A DNA stretch of 24,273 nucleotides. It comes from JAGPDF01 sp052035735 (GTDB taxonomy: Bacteria; Acidobacteriota; Thermoanaerobaculia; Multivoradales; JAGPDF01). The stretch's first letter is position 1. Each line of letters starts with the position of its first letter. The position numbers and the translations under genes are program-made. Below, one piece after another: positions 6,816-14,552 of the stretch. Location of the stretch: the NCBI GenBank assembly GCA_052035735.1, contig JBPOHI010000299.1:1-24273 (forward strand), in the 5' to 3' direction. The notes beneath the pieces are model-generated. The model was not told the origin of the DNA. It was given only the letters and a program-made list of their open reading frames with translations, and did no database searches.

Positions 6816-7589
6816 ATGCCGGAGACCGGATCGGAAGTCCTCGCAGAAGCTACCTCAATCGCGCCCCTGAAGCAAAAGGATGCCGCCCGGATCCGCGCCA
6901 TGTTCGGCCGGGTCGCGCGCCGATACGACCTGCTCAATCATTTGCTGTCGGCGTCCCTCGACCGGGTCTGGCGCCGCAAGCTCGCCCGGTCGCTCGTGCT
7001 GCCGCCGGGATCCCGCGTGCTCGACCTCTGCTGCGGCACCGGTGACCAGGCCCTGGCGCTCCGCCGCCAGGGGGTCGAAATCGTCGCCGCCGACTTCTGC
7101 CTGCCGATGCTGGCGCTCGCCGCCCCCAAGTTCCGCAAGGCGGGAGGCACGGCCAGCCGCGGGCTCGCCCCGGTCCCCTCGACCCTCAACGCCGACGCAC
7201 TCGCGCTCCCCTTCCCGGACCGAAGCTTCGACGCCGCGACGGTGTCGTTCGGCTTGCGCAACGTCGCCGACCTCGACCGCTCGCTCACCGAACTGGCGCG
7301 CGTCTTGAGGCCCGGCGGAGAACTGGGTGTCCTGGAGTTCACGGTGCCCGCGTGGCAGCCCCTCCGCGGCCTATATCTCTTCTATTTTCAACATCTTCTG
7401 CCCAGAGTCGGAAGTCTGCTTTCGAACGACCCGACGGCCTACACCTACCTTCCGAGCTCTGTGCTCGAATTTCCGCAGCGCGCCGGTTTCACCGCCCGCA
7501 TGGCGGCCGCCGGCTTCGAGTCGGCGACCTCGACCAGTCTTTCGGGGGGAATCCTGGCGCTCTACCGCGGCAGAAAGGGACCCCGATGA
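6816..7589 (+). CDS. ubiE: Demethylmenaquinone (or demethylubiquinone) methyltransferase UbiE/MenG
   Basis: A 257-residue class I SAM-dependent C-methyltransferase for the last or near-last step of quinone synthesis. RYDLLNHLLS (36-45) opens the fold. The SAM-binding loop is VLDLCCGTGDQ (68-78). DALALPFPDRSFDA (127-140), the family hallmark SFGLRNVADLD (144-154) and LARVLRPGGELGVLEF follow. Menaquinone is the more likely product if the host is an acidobacterium; that is inference. ATG at 6816 was preferred to an in-frame GTG at 6750 because the extension is Pro-rich and unconserved. TAGACT (6799-6804) lies only 11 bases before it. It overlaps folD by ATGA and diverges from rplM. Confidence 0.9.
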   Translation: MPETGSEVLAEATSIAPLKQKDAARIRAMFGRVARRYDLLNHLLSASLDRVWRRKLARSLVLPPGSRVLDLCCGTGDQALALRRQGVEIVAADFCLPMLALAAPKFRKAGGTASRGLAPVPSTLNADALALPFPDRSFDAATVSFGLRNVADLDRSLTELARVLRPGGELGVLEFTVPAWQPLRGLYLFYFQHLLPRVGSLLSNDPTAYTYLPSSVLEFPQRAGFTARMAAAGFESATSTSLSGGILALYRGRKGPR

Positions 7590-8533
7590 CCCAGCTTCTC
7601 GAAGCCAAGGAAGTTGCTGCGCAGATCCGCGCCGAAGTCGCCACCGGCGCCCAGGAGATCGAGACCCACGCCGGCAGGCGTCCCGGCCTGGCGGTCGTCC
7701 TCGTCGGCGACGATCCGGCGTCCCGGGTCTATGTCGGATCGAAGACCCGCGCCTGCGCGGAAGCCGGGCTGGCGAGCTTCGGCCACCTCCTGCCCGCCTC
7801 CACCTCGGCGACGGAGCTCCTCGCGCTCCTCGATCGACTCAACGCCGATCCCGAAATTGACGGCATCCTGGTGCAGATGCCGCTGCCGGGCGGCCTGCCG
7901 TCGCGCGACATTCTCGATCGCATCGACCCGGAGAAAGACGTCGACGGCTTCCATCCGGTCAACGTCGGCCGCCTGTGGCTCGACCAGCCTGGTTTCGTCC
8001 CCTGCACCCCCGCCGGGATCATCGAGTCGCTCCGCCGCCACGGCATCGCTCTCGCCGGCAAACGCGCCGTCGTCGTCGGGCGGAGCTCGATCGTCGGCAA
8101 GCCCATGGCCGGCCTGCTGCTGCGCGAGAACTGCACGGTCACCATCGCCCACTCGCGGTCGCACGACCTGCCGGCGATCTGCCGCGAAGCCGACCTCCTG
8201 ATCGCCGCGGTCGGACGCCCCGGAATGATCACCGCCGAACATGTTCGCGACGGTGCAGTGGTCGTCGACGTCGGCATCAATCGCGTCCAAGATGTCGAGT
8301 TGGCGAAGCGCCTGGTCGGCGCCGACGCGAAGCGCCTCGCCACCCTTGCCGAAAAGGGCTATGCGTTGGTCGGCGACGTCGACTTCCCGGCGGTCGCGCC
8401 GAAGACCTCGGCGATCACCCCGGTGCCGGGCGGCGTCGGCCCGCTCACCGTCGCGATGCTCCTCGCCAACACCCTGACCTCCGCCAGACGCCGGTTCGGC
8501 ATCGAAGTCCCTGCGACCGGCGCCAGGCACTGA
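7586..8533 (+). CDS. folD: Bifunctional methylenetetrahydrofolate dehydrogenase / methenyltetrahydrofolate cyclohydrolase
   Basis: A 315-residue FolD that interconverts methylene-, methenyl- and 10-formyl-tetrahydrofolate using NADP(H). Tyr49 and catalytic Lys53 are in YVGSK. DGILVQMPLP (92-101), PEKDVDGFHPVNVGRL (115-130) and PCTPAGI follow. The Rossmann loop is VVGRSSIVGKPMA and the C-terminal signature is PVPGGVGPLTVAML. All key residues look intact. It is slightly longer than the usual 280-300 residues because of a basic C-terminal tail. The ATG overlaps the ubiE stop (ATGA), so the two are translationally coupled. It is followed after 9 bases by coaE. Confidence 0.97.
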   Translation: MTQLLEAKEVAAQIRAEVATGAQEIETHAGRRPGLAVVLVGDDPASRVYVGSKTRACAEAGLASFGHLLPASTSATELLALLDRLNADPEIDGILVQMPLPGGLPSRDILDRIDPEKDVDGFHPVNVGRLWLDQPGFVPCTPAGIIESLRRHGIALAGKRAVVVGRSSIVGKPMAGLLLRENCTVTIAHSRSHDLPAICREADLLIAAVGRPGMITAEHVRDGAVVVDVGINRVQDVELAKRLVGADAKRLATLAEKGYALVGDVDFPAVAPKTSAITPVPGGVGPLTVAMLLANTLTSARRRFGIEVPATGARH

Positions 8534-8542
8534 CCGCGGAAG

Positions 8543-9139
8543 ATGCCGGCCTTCCGCATCGGATTGACCGGCGGTCTCGCCAGCGGCAAGTCGACGGTCG
8601 CGAGGCTCTTCGCCGCAGCCGGCTTCGAAGTCTGGGACGGCGACGCCATCGTCGCTCAACTCTATGCGCCGGGCCAGCCCGGCGCCCGGGCCGTGGCCGA
8701 GAGGTTCGGCGCGAGCTACCTCGGCAAAGAGGGTGGAGTGGACAAGCCGCGTCTGGCCCAACTTGTCTTCTCGGACGACGGCGCGCGCGCCGCTCTCGAG
8801 GCTGCGATCCACCCCCTTGTTCGAGCTTTTTTTGCACTCCGTGCGCGCGCAGCGACCACTCCGATCGTTCTCGAAGCGACGAGACTCGTCGAGGCAGGAT
8901 ATTCGCCCGACTTCGAGCTCATCGTCACCGTCGAGGCCATGCCTGAAGTGAGACTCGCACGGGCCACCGCCCGCGGCCTCTCGGAGGGAGAGGCGCTCCG
9001 CCGGCTGGCGGCTCAGGGCGATGGCGCCGCGCGCCGCGGAGCGGCGCACAAGATCATCGACAACAACGGCTCGCTCGCCGAGTTGCAGACCCAGGTCGAG
9101 GAGCTCGTCGCCGAAATCCGTGAGGTTGTCGTCGGATGA
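8543..9139 (+). CDS. coaE: Dephospho-CoA kinase
   Basis: A 198-residue P-loop kinase that phosphorylates the ribose 3'-OH of dephospho-CoA in the last step of CoA synthesis. The Walker A motif GLTGGLASGKST is at residues 7-18. The usual DAD acceptor-site motif reads DGD here, keeping the second Asp. AAIHPLVR and the lid-side RLARATARGLSEGEALRRLAAQ follow. The normally PLL-type strand before the acidic residue is replaced by ATRLVEAGY, so the sequence is a diverged CoaE. The C-terminal IIDNNGSLAEL segment is typical. It overlaps the permease start by ATGA. A related small-molecule kinase is conceivable but less likely. Confidence 0.88.
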   Translation: MPAFRIGLTGGLASGKSTVARLFAAAGFEVWDGDAIVAQLYAPGQPGARAVAERFGASYLGKEGGVDKPRLAQLVFSDDGARAALEAAIHPLVRAFFALRARAATTPIVLEATRLVEAGYSPDFELIVTVEAMPEVRLARATARGLSEGEALRRLAAQGDGAARRGAAHKIIDNNGSLAELQTQVEELVAEIREVVVG

Positions 9140-10488
9140 AGGCGTCTTCGGCGCCGGCGGCGCTCAGCGGCTTTCGCCGCGAGCTCGGGCTTTGGGACAC
9201 GACGGTCGTCGTCGCCGGAGCCATCATCGGCATCGGCATCTTCGTCAATCCGTCAAACGTGGCGCGCATCCTCCCTGCCCCCGAGTGGATGCTGCTCGTC
9301 TGGCTGGCCGGCGGGGCGCTGGCGATGATCGGCGGCTTCGTCTACGCCGAGCTCGGCTCACGGCTGCCGGTGGTCGGCGGCCAATACGTCTACCTGTCCC
9401 GCGCCTGGGGGCCGCTCGCCGGGTTCCTCTACGGCTTCGCGCTCCTCTTCGTGATCAATACCGGCGGCATCGCCGCGGTGGCGAGTGCGCTCGCTGGCTA
9501 TGTCGACGGCACCTTCGTGCATCTGGGTAGCGCCGGCAAACTGGCACTTGCCGCGGCGGTCATCGTCCTGCTCACCGAGATCAACGTGCGCGGCGTTCGC
9601 CCCGGCAAGCGCACCAACAACGGGCTGATGCTCTTGAAGCTCGGCGGCATCGCGGCGATCGGCCTCCTGATGCTGGTGAAACAGCCGGCGGCCGCCACCA
9701 CCTACCGCCTGCCGTCGGCGTCGACGTCGGCGGTGACGCTCAGCGCGTTCTTCGCCGCACTCGTGCCGGTGCTCTTCGCCTATGGCGGGTGGCAGAACTG
9801 CGGCAGCCTCGCGGCAGAGATCCGCGACGCCGGGAAGACCCTGGCGCGAGCCAACATTCTCGGCGTGGCGCTCGTCGTCGTGGTCTACGTGGGCCTCAAC
9901 TGGGTCTATCTCAGGGTCCTGCCGCCCGCCGAGGTCGCGGCCTCGACCGCGCTCGCCGCCGACGTGGCGCGGGCACTCGCCGGCGAGCTCGGGGCGCGCT
10001 TCGTCGCCGCGCTCACGGTCGTCTCGTGCCTCGGTTTCCTCGCCGTGATCACGATGACCGGCCCGCGGCTCTACTACGCGATGGCCGGCGACGGCCTCTT
10101 CGTGCGTCGCGCGGCAAGGCTGCATCCGCGCTTCGGCACGCCGAGCTTCACGCTGCGCCTGCAGGCAGCCGTGGCGCTCGTCCTGCTCTTCTCACAGACT
10201 TACGACCAGTTGCTTTCTTACGTCGTCTTCTGCGACTGGCTGTTCTTCGGCCTCACCGCCGCCGGAATCTTCACGCTGCGGCGAGCGGCCGCCGCAAGCG
10301 GCGACACCGCCACGTACTTCCGCGCTCCGGGGCACCCCTGGACCACCGCGATCTTCGTCGCTGTCTCCGCCGGCGTCGTGGCGAACAGCTTCGTTGCGGC
10401 GCCGCGCCAGGCCGCCGCTGGCTGCGCGGTGCTCGCGATCGGCGTTCTGGCTTACCGGCTCTCCGGACGAAGACGGCTTCGCCGCTGA
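9136..10488 (+). CDS. APC-superfamily amino acid permease
   Basis: A 450-residue inner-membrane transporter with about 12 hydrophobic segments. The first segment carries the APC unwound-helix signature GAIIGIGIFVNPS. YAELGSRLPVVGGQYVYLSRAWG follows, a family hallmark, then FAYGGWQNCGSLAAEI in the middle and MTGPRLYYAMAGDGLF near helix 8. These place it near the LAT/SteT-like exchangers. The substrate, an amino acid or related compound, cannot be read from sequence. It ends the ubiE-folD-coaE operon, joined by an ATGA overlap. It converges on the NAGPA-domain gene with a 24-base gap and no clear terminator. Confidence 0.88.
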   Translation: MKASSAPAALSGFRRELGLWDTTVVVAGAIIGIGIFVNPSNVARILPAPEWMLLVWLAGGALAMIGGFVYAELGSRLPVVGGQYVYLSRAWGPLAGFLYGFALLFVINTGGIAAVASALAGYVDGTFVHLGSAGKLALAAAVIVLLTEINVRGVRPGKRTNNGLMLLKLGGIAAIGLLMLVKQPAAATTYRLPSASTSAVTLSAFFAALVPVLFAYGGWQNCGSLAAEIRDAGKTLARANILGVALVVVVYVGLNWVYLRVLPPAEVAASTALAADVARALAGELGARFVAALTVVSCLGFLAVITMTGPRLYYAMAGDGLFVRRAARLHPRFGTPSFTLRLQAAVALVLLFSQTYDQLLSYVVFCDWLFFGLTAAGIFTLRRAAAASGDTATYFRAPGHPWTTAIFVAVSAGVVANSFVAAPRQAAAGCAVLAIGVLAYRLSGRRRLRR

Positions 10489-10512
10489 CTGCGGCGTTCG
10501 GCGGCGCCCGGG

Positions 10513-11988
10513 TCAACGAGGAAACAGCAGGATCGCGTCGCCGTTGGCTCGATCGCCGGTCGGGTCGGAGGTGCGGTTGACCGTCTCGCCGCGCACGACC
10601 ATCGTGGTCGAGCCGCCGCCGTCGAGATTGACTCCGTCGACGGCGCCGAGCTCGAGGAGCAGATCGGTGAGCTCGACCAAGGACATGCCGACACTCCACC
10701 CGGGCTCGCGGCCATCGGCGGTGACGAGGAGCAGCGACCCGTCGGCCCGCGCCGCCACGGCGGTGCGCGGGTGGCGCGCCTCGGCGAAGACGCGCGAAAT
10801 CGACTCGATTTCGGGTCGAAGGACCCGCTCGCCGTCGCGCAGGAGGAGCGGCCCGGCGCCGAGCGCTCCGCTCGCCCGGGCCCAGAGCCCTTCGGGATCC
10901 GGCGAACCTGGCAGGAGGCGCCAATCCAGATCGACCTTCATCCCGGGATGGAGCAGCTCGGCCTCCGCGACTCCCGGTGCGAAGCTCACCACCAGTCCGC
11001 CCGGCGGGATCGGCGAGCTCCCAACGTTCCGGCGCAGAGCAAGAACCTCGCCCTGCTCGGCCGCAGCGTCGCGCCGCGAGGGCACGATCGCCTCGACCCC
11101 GCCAGGCGACGTGAGTGTCGTGAGATGAAACTCCTCGGTGTAGACGACGATCTCGCCGCCTCGCCGTTCGCGATTGAGTCCATCGACGGCGATCGAGGTG
11201 CCGTCCGGCAGGCGGAGCTCGGCGCAAAACGCGAGACGGTCGAACAGCGCCGTCGTCACCGGGCCTGTTCGGACCAGTGCGAAGCCAGCGCGCCGGCGAT
11301 CGGGCTCCGAGAGCATTCGGCCGCGGACGATGAGCACGCCTTCGCTCTCGCCGGCGAGCGGACCGTCGACGCGGAAGAAACCGCCGTTCACCGCCGCGAG
11401 AGCGCCCCGCCTGCGCGCCAGGTCGCGCGTCGTCTCGAGGCCGATCGCGGCGTCGCGACTGTGTCCGACAACCACCTCGATCAGCCCTGGATCGACTTCC
11501 AGGATGTGGGCGACGAAGGGCCCCTCTGGCGCAGCGAGATCGTGGCCGCCCTCGCGCACCCGTGCTCCCGCAATGCCTGCGGCGATCAGGGTGGCGCGAG
11601 CCTCTTCCGCGCCCTGGAGATTGCGAAGCCCGGAGACGCGAATCTCGTAGCCCTCCCGGCCGTAGACCGGTACCGGCCGCAGACCGGTTCGCTCGACCGC
11701 AGCGAGCAACGCATCGGCCAGCTTCTGATCTCGCTCCGTGCCAGCGACCACGACGTACGATCCGCCGGCGGGAGTCGCGCCACCGCGCCGCCACTCGTAG
11801 TGGGTGAGGCCCGGGGCCAGGCTCTCGCTGCGCACGATGCGACCGGCGGCAGGAGAAGCGGCGAGCGGGAGGGTCGCGAGGTACGCCAGCTGCAGCAGCA
11901 CGGCGGCCCCTACCCGAGCCGCCGGCGCCGCCGAACGGCTTCGCGGCGCGGGCGCCTTGTCGGCCCCGGACCTGGGCGTCGCGCTCAT
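10513..11988 (-). CDS. Exported SPOR-like plus phosphodiester glycosidase (NAGPA-type) protein
   Basis: A 491-residue predicted exported protein. A basic N-terminus and hydrophobic stretch (about 25-46, ending ASPAAG) look like a signal peptide or anchor. Residues about 76-148 have the alternating pattern of a SPOR peptidoglycan-binding domain (SYVVVAGTE, then VYGREGYEIRVSG). The C-terminal half is a NAGPA domain: AVNGGFF (199-205), GAGPLLLRDG (377-386), RHPRTAVA (405-412) and DGVNLDGGGSTTM (451-463). NAGPA-family enzymes hydrolyse sugar phosphodiesters, and bacterial members are linked to exopolysaccharide or wall phosphodiesters. ATG at 11988 was preferred to an in-frame start at 12042 because TAGGAT (11999-12004) lies 10 bases upstream and the longer form would overlap that site. 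Confidence 0.82.
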   Translation of the reverse strand: MSATPRSGADKAPAPRSRSAAPAARVGAAVLLQLAYLATLPLAASPAAGRIVRSESLAPGLTHYEWRRGGATPAGGSYVVVAGTERDQKLADALLAAVERTGLRPVPVYGREGYEIRVSGLRNLQGAEEARATLIAAGIAGARVREGGHDLAAPEGPFVAHILEVDPGLIEVVVGHSRDAAIGLETTRDLARRRGALAAVNGGFFRVDGPLAGESEGVLIVRGRMLSEPDRRRAGFALVRTGPVTTALFDRLAFCAELRLPDGTSIAVDGLNRERRGGEIVVYTEEFHLTTLTSPGGVEAIVPSRRDAAAEQGEVLALRRNVGSSPIPPGGLVVSFAPGVAEAELLHPGMKVDLDWRLLPGSPDPEGLWARASGALGAGPLLLRDGERVLRPEIESISRVFAEARHPRTAVAARADGSLLLVTADGREPGWSVGMSLVELTDLLLELGAVDGVNLDGGGSTTMVVRGETVNRTSDPTGDRANGDAILLFPR

Positions 11989-11998
11989 CTCGCGCCCG

Positions 11999-12004
11999 AT
12001 CCTA
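11999..12004 (-). promoter_or_regulatory. Candidate -10 element of the NAGPA-domain gene
   Basis: TAGGAT on the minus strand, 10 bases before ATG 11988, giving a predicted 5' leader of about 4 bases. No good -35 was found. It lies in a 66-base divergent spacer shared with the DadA-like gene. Confidence 0.4.
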
Positions 12005-12041
12005 TCGACCTTTCCGGGCGGAACCCGACAAGGGCCTGCCA

Positions 12042-12047
12042 TAATCT
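12042..12047 (+). promoter_or_regulatory. Candidate -10 element of the DadA-like gene
   Basis: TAATCT lies 7 bases before ATG 12055, predicting an almost leaderless mRNA. The overlapping CATAAT (12040-12045) is an alternative -10 giving a 3-base leader. No Shine-Dalgarno lies in the last 15 bases before the start. Confidence 0.4.
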
Positions 12048-12054
12048 CCCGGTA

Positions 12055-13329
12055 ATGGCGACTTCCGAGAGTGGGCTTGGCCTGCCAGCCCGAGCAGATG
12101 TGGTCGTGATCGGCGGCGGCGTCGTCGGCATCGCCTGCGCCCGGGAGTTGGCGTTACGTGGCGCCTCGGTCGTCGTGCTCGAGCGCGACCGCATCGGCTA
12201 CGGGTGCTCCTTCGGCAACGCCGGCTGGCTGACGCCGTCCCAGGCGCTCCCCCTCGCCAACCCCAACCTGCTGCTGAAGTCGTTCCGCTGGATGCTCGAC
12301 CCCGAGAGTCCGCTCTACATTCAGCCGCGGCTGGATCCCGCCTTTCTGCGCTGGCTCGGAGGCTTCCTCTACGCCGCACGCCGGGCGACTTTCGAGCGCG
12401 GCGCACAGGCGCTCCTCGAGCTCTGCCGGGTGAGCGTCGATCTGTGGGAGGAGCTCGCCCGGCGCACCGGCGAACCGTTCGGATTCGAGCGCCAGGGGCT
12501 GCTCGCGGTCTACGAGAAGGCAGCGTCGCTCGCCGCCGCGCGCGGCGGCATCGAGCTCCTCGCGAGAAACGGCATTCGCGCCGAAGCCTGGAGCGCCGAC
12601 GAGGTCCGCACGCGCGAACCGGCGGTGACCGGCGCCCAGGTCGGTGCTTACTTCTTTCCCGACGACGCGCACTGCGAGCCCTATCCGGCGGTACGCGCGT
12701 TGGCGGCCGAGGCGGTCGCGGCGGGAGCCAAGCTCTGCGAGCAGAGCGAGCTCTTCGGCTGCGCGGCGAGCCTCAACGGCCGCCGCCGGCTGATCACGAC
12801 GCGTGGCGAGATCGCCGCCGACCGCGTCGTCGTCGCCACCGGTTCCTGGTCCGAAGAGGTCGGCAAGTCCCTGGGGCTCCGCCTGCCGATCCTCGGCGCC
12901 AAGGGCTATTCGATGCTCCTGCCGCGCGCCGAGGTGCATCCGAAACGTTCGATCTATCTCATCGAACGCAAGATCGCGGTCAATCCGCATGCTGATTCGC
13001 TGCGCATCGCGGGGACCCTGGAACTGGTGCGTGCCGACGATTCGATCAACCGCCGACGGCTCGCGGTGGTCCTGCGCGGCGCCCAGGGGATGCTGGCGCT
13101 GGGCGATCCACCCACCGTCACCGAGATCTGGCGCGGCCTCAGGCCCTGCGCCCCGGACGGCATGCCGCTCATCGGACGGGCGCGCGGCAACGGCGACATC
13201 TGGATCGCTACCGGCCACCAGATGACCGGCCTCAAGACCGCCACCGGCACCGGAGTGTTGCTCGCCCAGTTGATGACCGGCGAAACCCCGCGCTTCGATC
13301 CCCACCCGTTTCGTGCCGACCGCTACTGA
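12055..13329 (+). CDS. D-amino-acid dehydrogenase (DadA-like FAD oxidoreductase)
   Basis: A 424-residue FAD-dependent oxidoreductase of the DAO/DadA family. The dinucleotide-binding motif VVVIGGGVVGIACARELALRG spans about 16-36, with VVLERD closing the fold. GCSFGNAGWLTPSQALPLANP (50-70) and SPLYIQPRLDPAFLRW (85-100) match the DadA pattern. The C-terminal substrate-side signature is LRPCAPDGMPLIG, then GHQMTGLKTATGTG. DadA enzymes oxidise D-amino acids to keto acids at the membrane, passing electrons to quinone. Substrate range here is unproven; glycine or hydroxyproline oxidases share the fold. The longer open frame upstream is antisense to the divergent gene and is not used. ATG 12055 follows a -10-like site closely. 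Confidence 0.82.
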   Translation: MATSESGLGLPARADVVVIGGGVVGIACARELALRGASVVVLERDRIGYGCSFGNAGWLTPSQALPLANPNLLLKSFRWMLDPESPLYIQPRLDPAFLRWLGGFLYAARRATFERGAQALLELCRVSVDLWEELARRTGEPFGFERQGLLAVYEKAASLAAARGGIELLARNGIRAEAWSADEVRTREPAVTGAQVGAYFFPDDAHCEPYPAVRALAAEAVAAGAKLCEQSELFGCAASLNGRRRLITTRGEIAADRVVVATGSWSEEVGKSLGLRLPILGAKGYSMLLPRAEVHPKRSIYLIERKIAVNPHADSLRIAGTLELVRADDSINRRRLAVVLRGAQGMLALGDPPTVTEIWRGLRPCAPDGMPLIGRARGNGDIWIATGHQMTGLKTATGTGVLLAQLMTGETPRFDPHPFRADRY

Positions 13330-13377
13330 GGGCCAGGGTACGCATCGCAACATCCGACTTCCGGGACTTCGGCCCGG

Positions 13378-14550
13378 ATGACCGGCGCCGGAATCGGATC
13401 GCCGGGCGAGCGGCTGGGTTCGCTCGATGTCTTCCGCGGCGCGACGGTCGCGGCGATGATCCTGGTGAACAACGCCGGAGACTGGGAGAAGACCTGGTGG
13501 CCGCTCCTCCACGCCCGCTGGCACGGCTGGACGCCGACCGATCTCGTCTTCCCGTTCTTCCTCTTCATCGTCGGCGTCGCCATCGCGCTCGCCCTGGGAT
13601 CCCGTGTCGAGTCGAGGAGCGCCAACCGCCCCGCGCTCACCCGCAAGATCGCAGAGCGGAGCGCACTGCTCTTCCTCCTGGGCCTGGGGTTGATCTGGTT
13701 CCCTTTCTATACCGTCGCGTGGGAGCGGGCGCGGATCCCCGGCGTGCTGCAGCGCATCGCCATCGTCTATCTGGTCGCCGCCCTCGCCTATCTGCATCTC
13801 CGACCGCGCGGGCGGGCGCTCCTTTCGGTCGCGCTTCTCGCCGGCTATTGGGCGGCGATGAAACTCGTCCCGGTCGCCGGCTTCGGCGCTGGCGACCTCT
13901 CTCCCGCCGGGAACCTCGCCTGGAGGATCGACCAGCTCGTCCTCGGCCCGCACATCTGGCGCTACTCGCCGGGGCCGGGCGATCCCGAGGGGATTCTCTC
14001 TACTCTCCCAGCCATCGCCTCGGCACTGATCGGCACCTTCGCCGGCGACCTGCTGCGGAAGCCGGCCGCGGGAAGCGCACCGGCTCGAGCTGCGCGGGCG
14101 TCGATCGTCCTCCTTCTCGGCGGCGCCGTGCTCACCGTTCTCGGCCTCGCGCTCGCTCCGCTGTTCCCGATCAACAAGAACCTCTGGTCGCCGACCTATG
14201 TCCTGTTCACCGCCGGCGCCGCCTTGCTGACACTCGCCGCCACGCATTTCGTGGTGGACGTCCAGAGCCTCTCCGCCTGGAGCCGCCCGTTCGCGGTCTT
14301 CGGGCGAAATGCGATCGTCGCCTACGTCGGCAGCAGCCTCCTGGCGCGCATCCTCATGCTGGTCAAAGTGCCCACCGACCCCGGCGCTGTCGGCGGAGTC
14401 CTCAGTCTGCAGAGATGGCTCTACTCCCGCCTGTTCGCGCCGATCCTGCCGGATCCGCTCGCCTCATTCGCCTGGGCCCTGGCCTTCGTTCTGCTCTGGC
14501 TGGGGATTCTCTGGTTCCTCGACCGGCGCGGCCTCCACCTCAGGGTCTGA
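13378..14550 (+). CDS. NagX/HGSNAT-like membrane acyltransferase (DUF5009 family)
   Basis: A 390-residue multi-pass membrane protein with about 10-11 hydrophobic segments. The family signatures are RLGSLDVFRGATVAAMILVN (12-31), then WHGWTPTDLVFPFFLFIVG (48-66), IPGVLQRIAIVYL, GILSTLPAIASALIGTFAGD and LFPINKNLWSPTYVLF. Relatives include human lysosomal heparan-alpha-glucosaminide N-acetyltransferase and bacterial NagX, which acetylate amino sugars using acetyl-CoA from the cytosol. A wall- or polysaccharide-derived glucosamine substrate is inferred. It starts 48 bases after the DadA-like gene, probably in one transcript. A small hairpin (CCGGG 13361-13365, CCCGG 13373-13377) abuts the ATG and no Shine-Dalgarno is visible. 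It converges on the DUF819 gene with a 2-base gap. Confidence 0.84.
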   Translation: MTGAGIGSPGERLGSLDVFRGATVAAMILVNNAGDWEKTWWPLLHARWHGWTPTDLVFPFFLFIVGVAIALALGSRVESRSANRPALTRKIAERSALLFLLGLGLIWFPFYTVAWERARIPGVLQRIAIVYLVAALAYLHLRPRGRALLSVALLAGYWAAMKLVPVAGFGAGDLSPAGNLAWRIDQLVLGPHIWRYSPGPGDPEGILSTLPAIASALIGTFAGDLLRKPAAGSAPARAARASIVLLLGGAVLTVLGLALAPLFPINKNLWSPTYVLFTAGAALLTLAATHFVVDVQSLSAWSRPFAVFGRNAIVAYVGSSLLARILMLVKVPTDPGAVGGVLSLQRWLYSRLFAPILPDPLASFAWALAFVLLWLGILWFLDRRGLHLRV

Positions 14551-14552
14551 GC

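Noticed and set aside
10771..12054. A 428-codon N-terminal extension of the DadA-like gene
   Set aside because: It is antisense to the NAGPA-domain gene, is low-complexity Arg/Ala/Asp-rich, and the FAD-binding motif starts right after ATG 12055.
12154..14247. A 697-codon minus-strand open frame
   Set aside because: It is antisense to both the DadA-like and NagX-like genes, with the charged low-complexity composition typical of GC-rich shadows.
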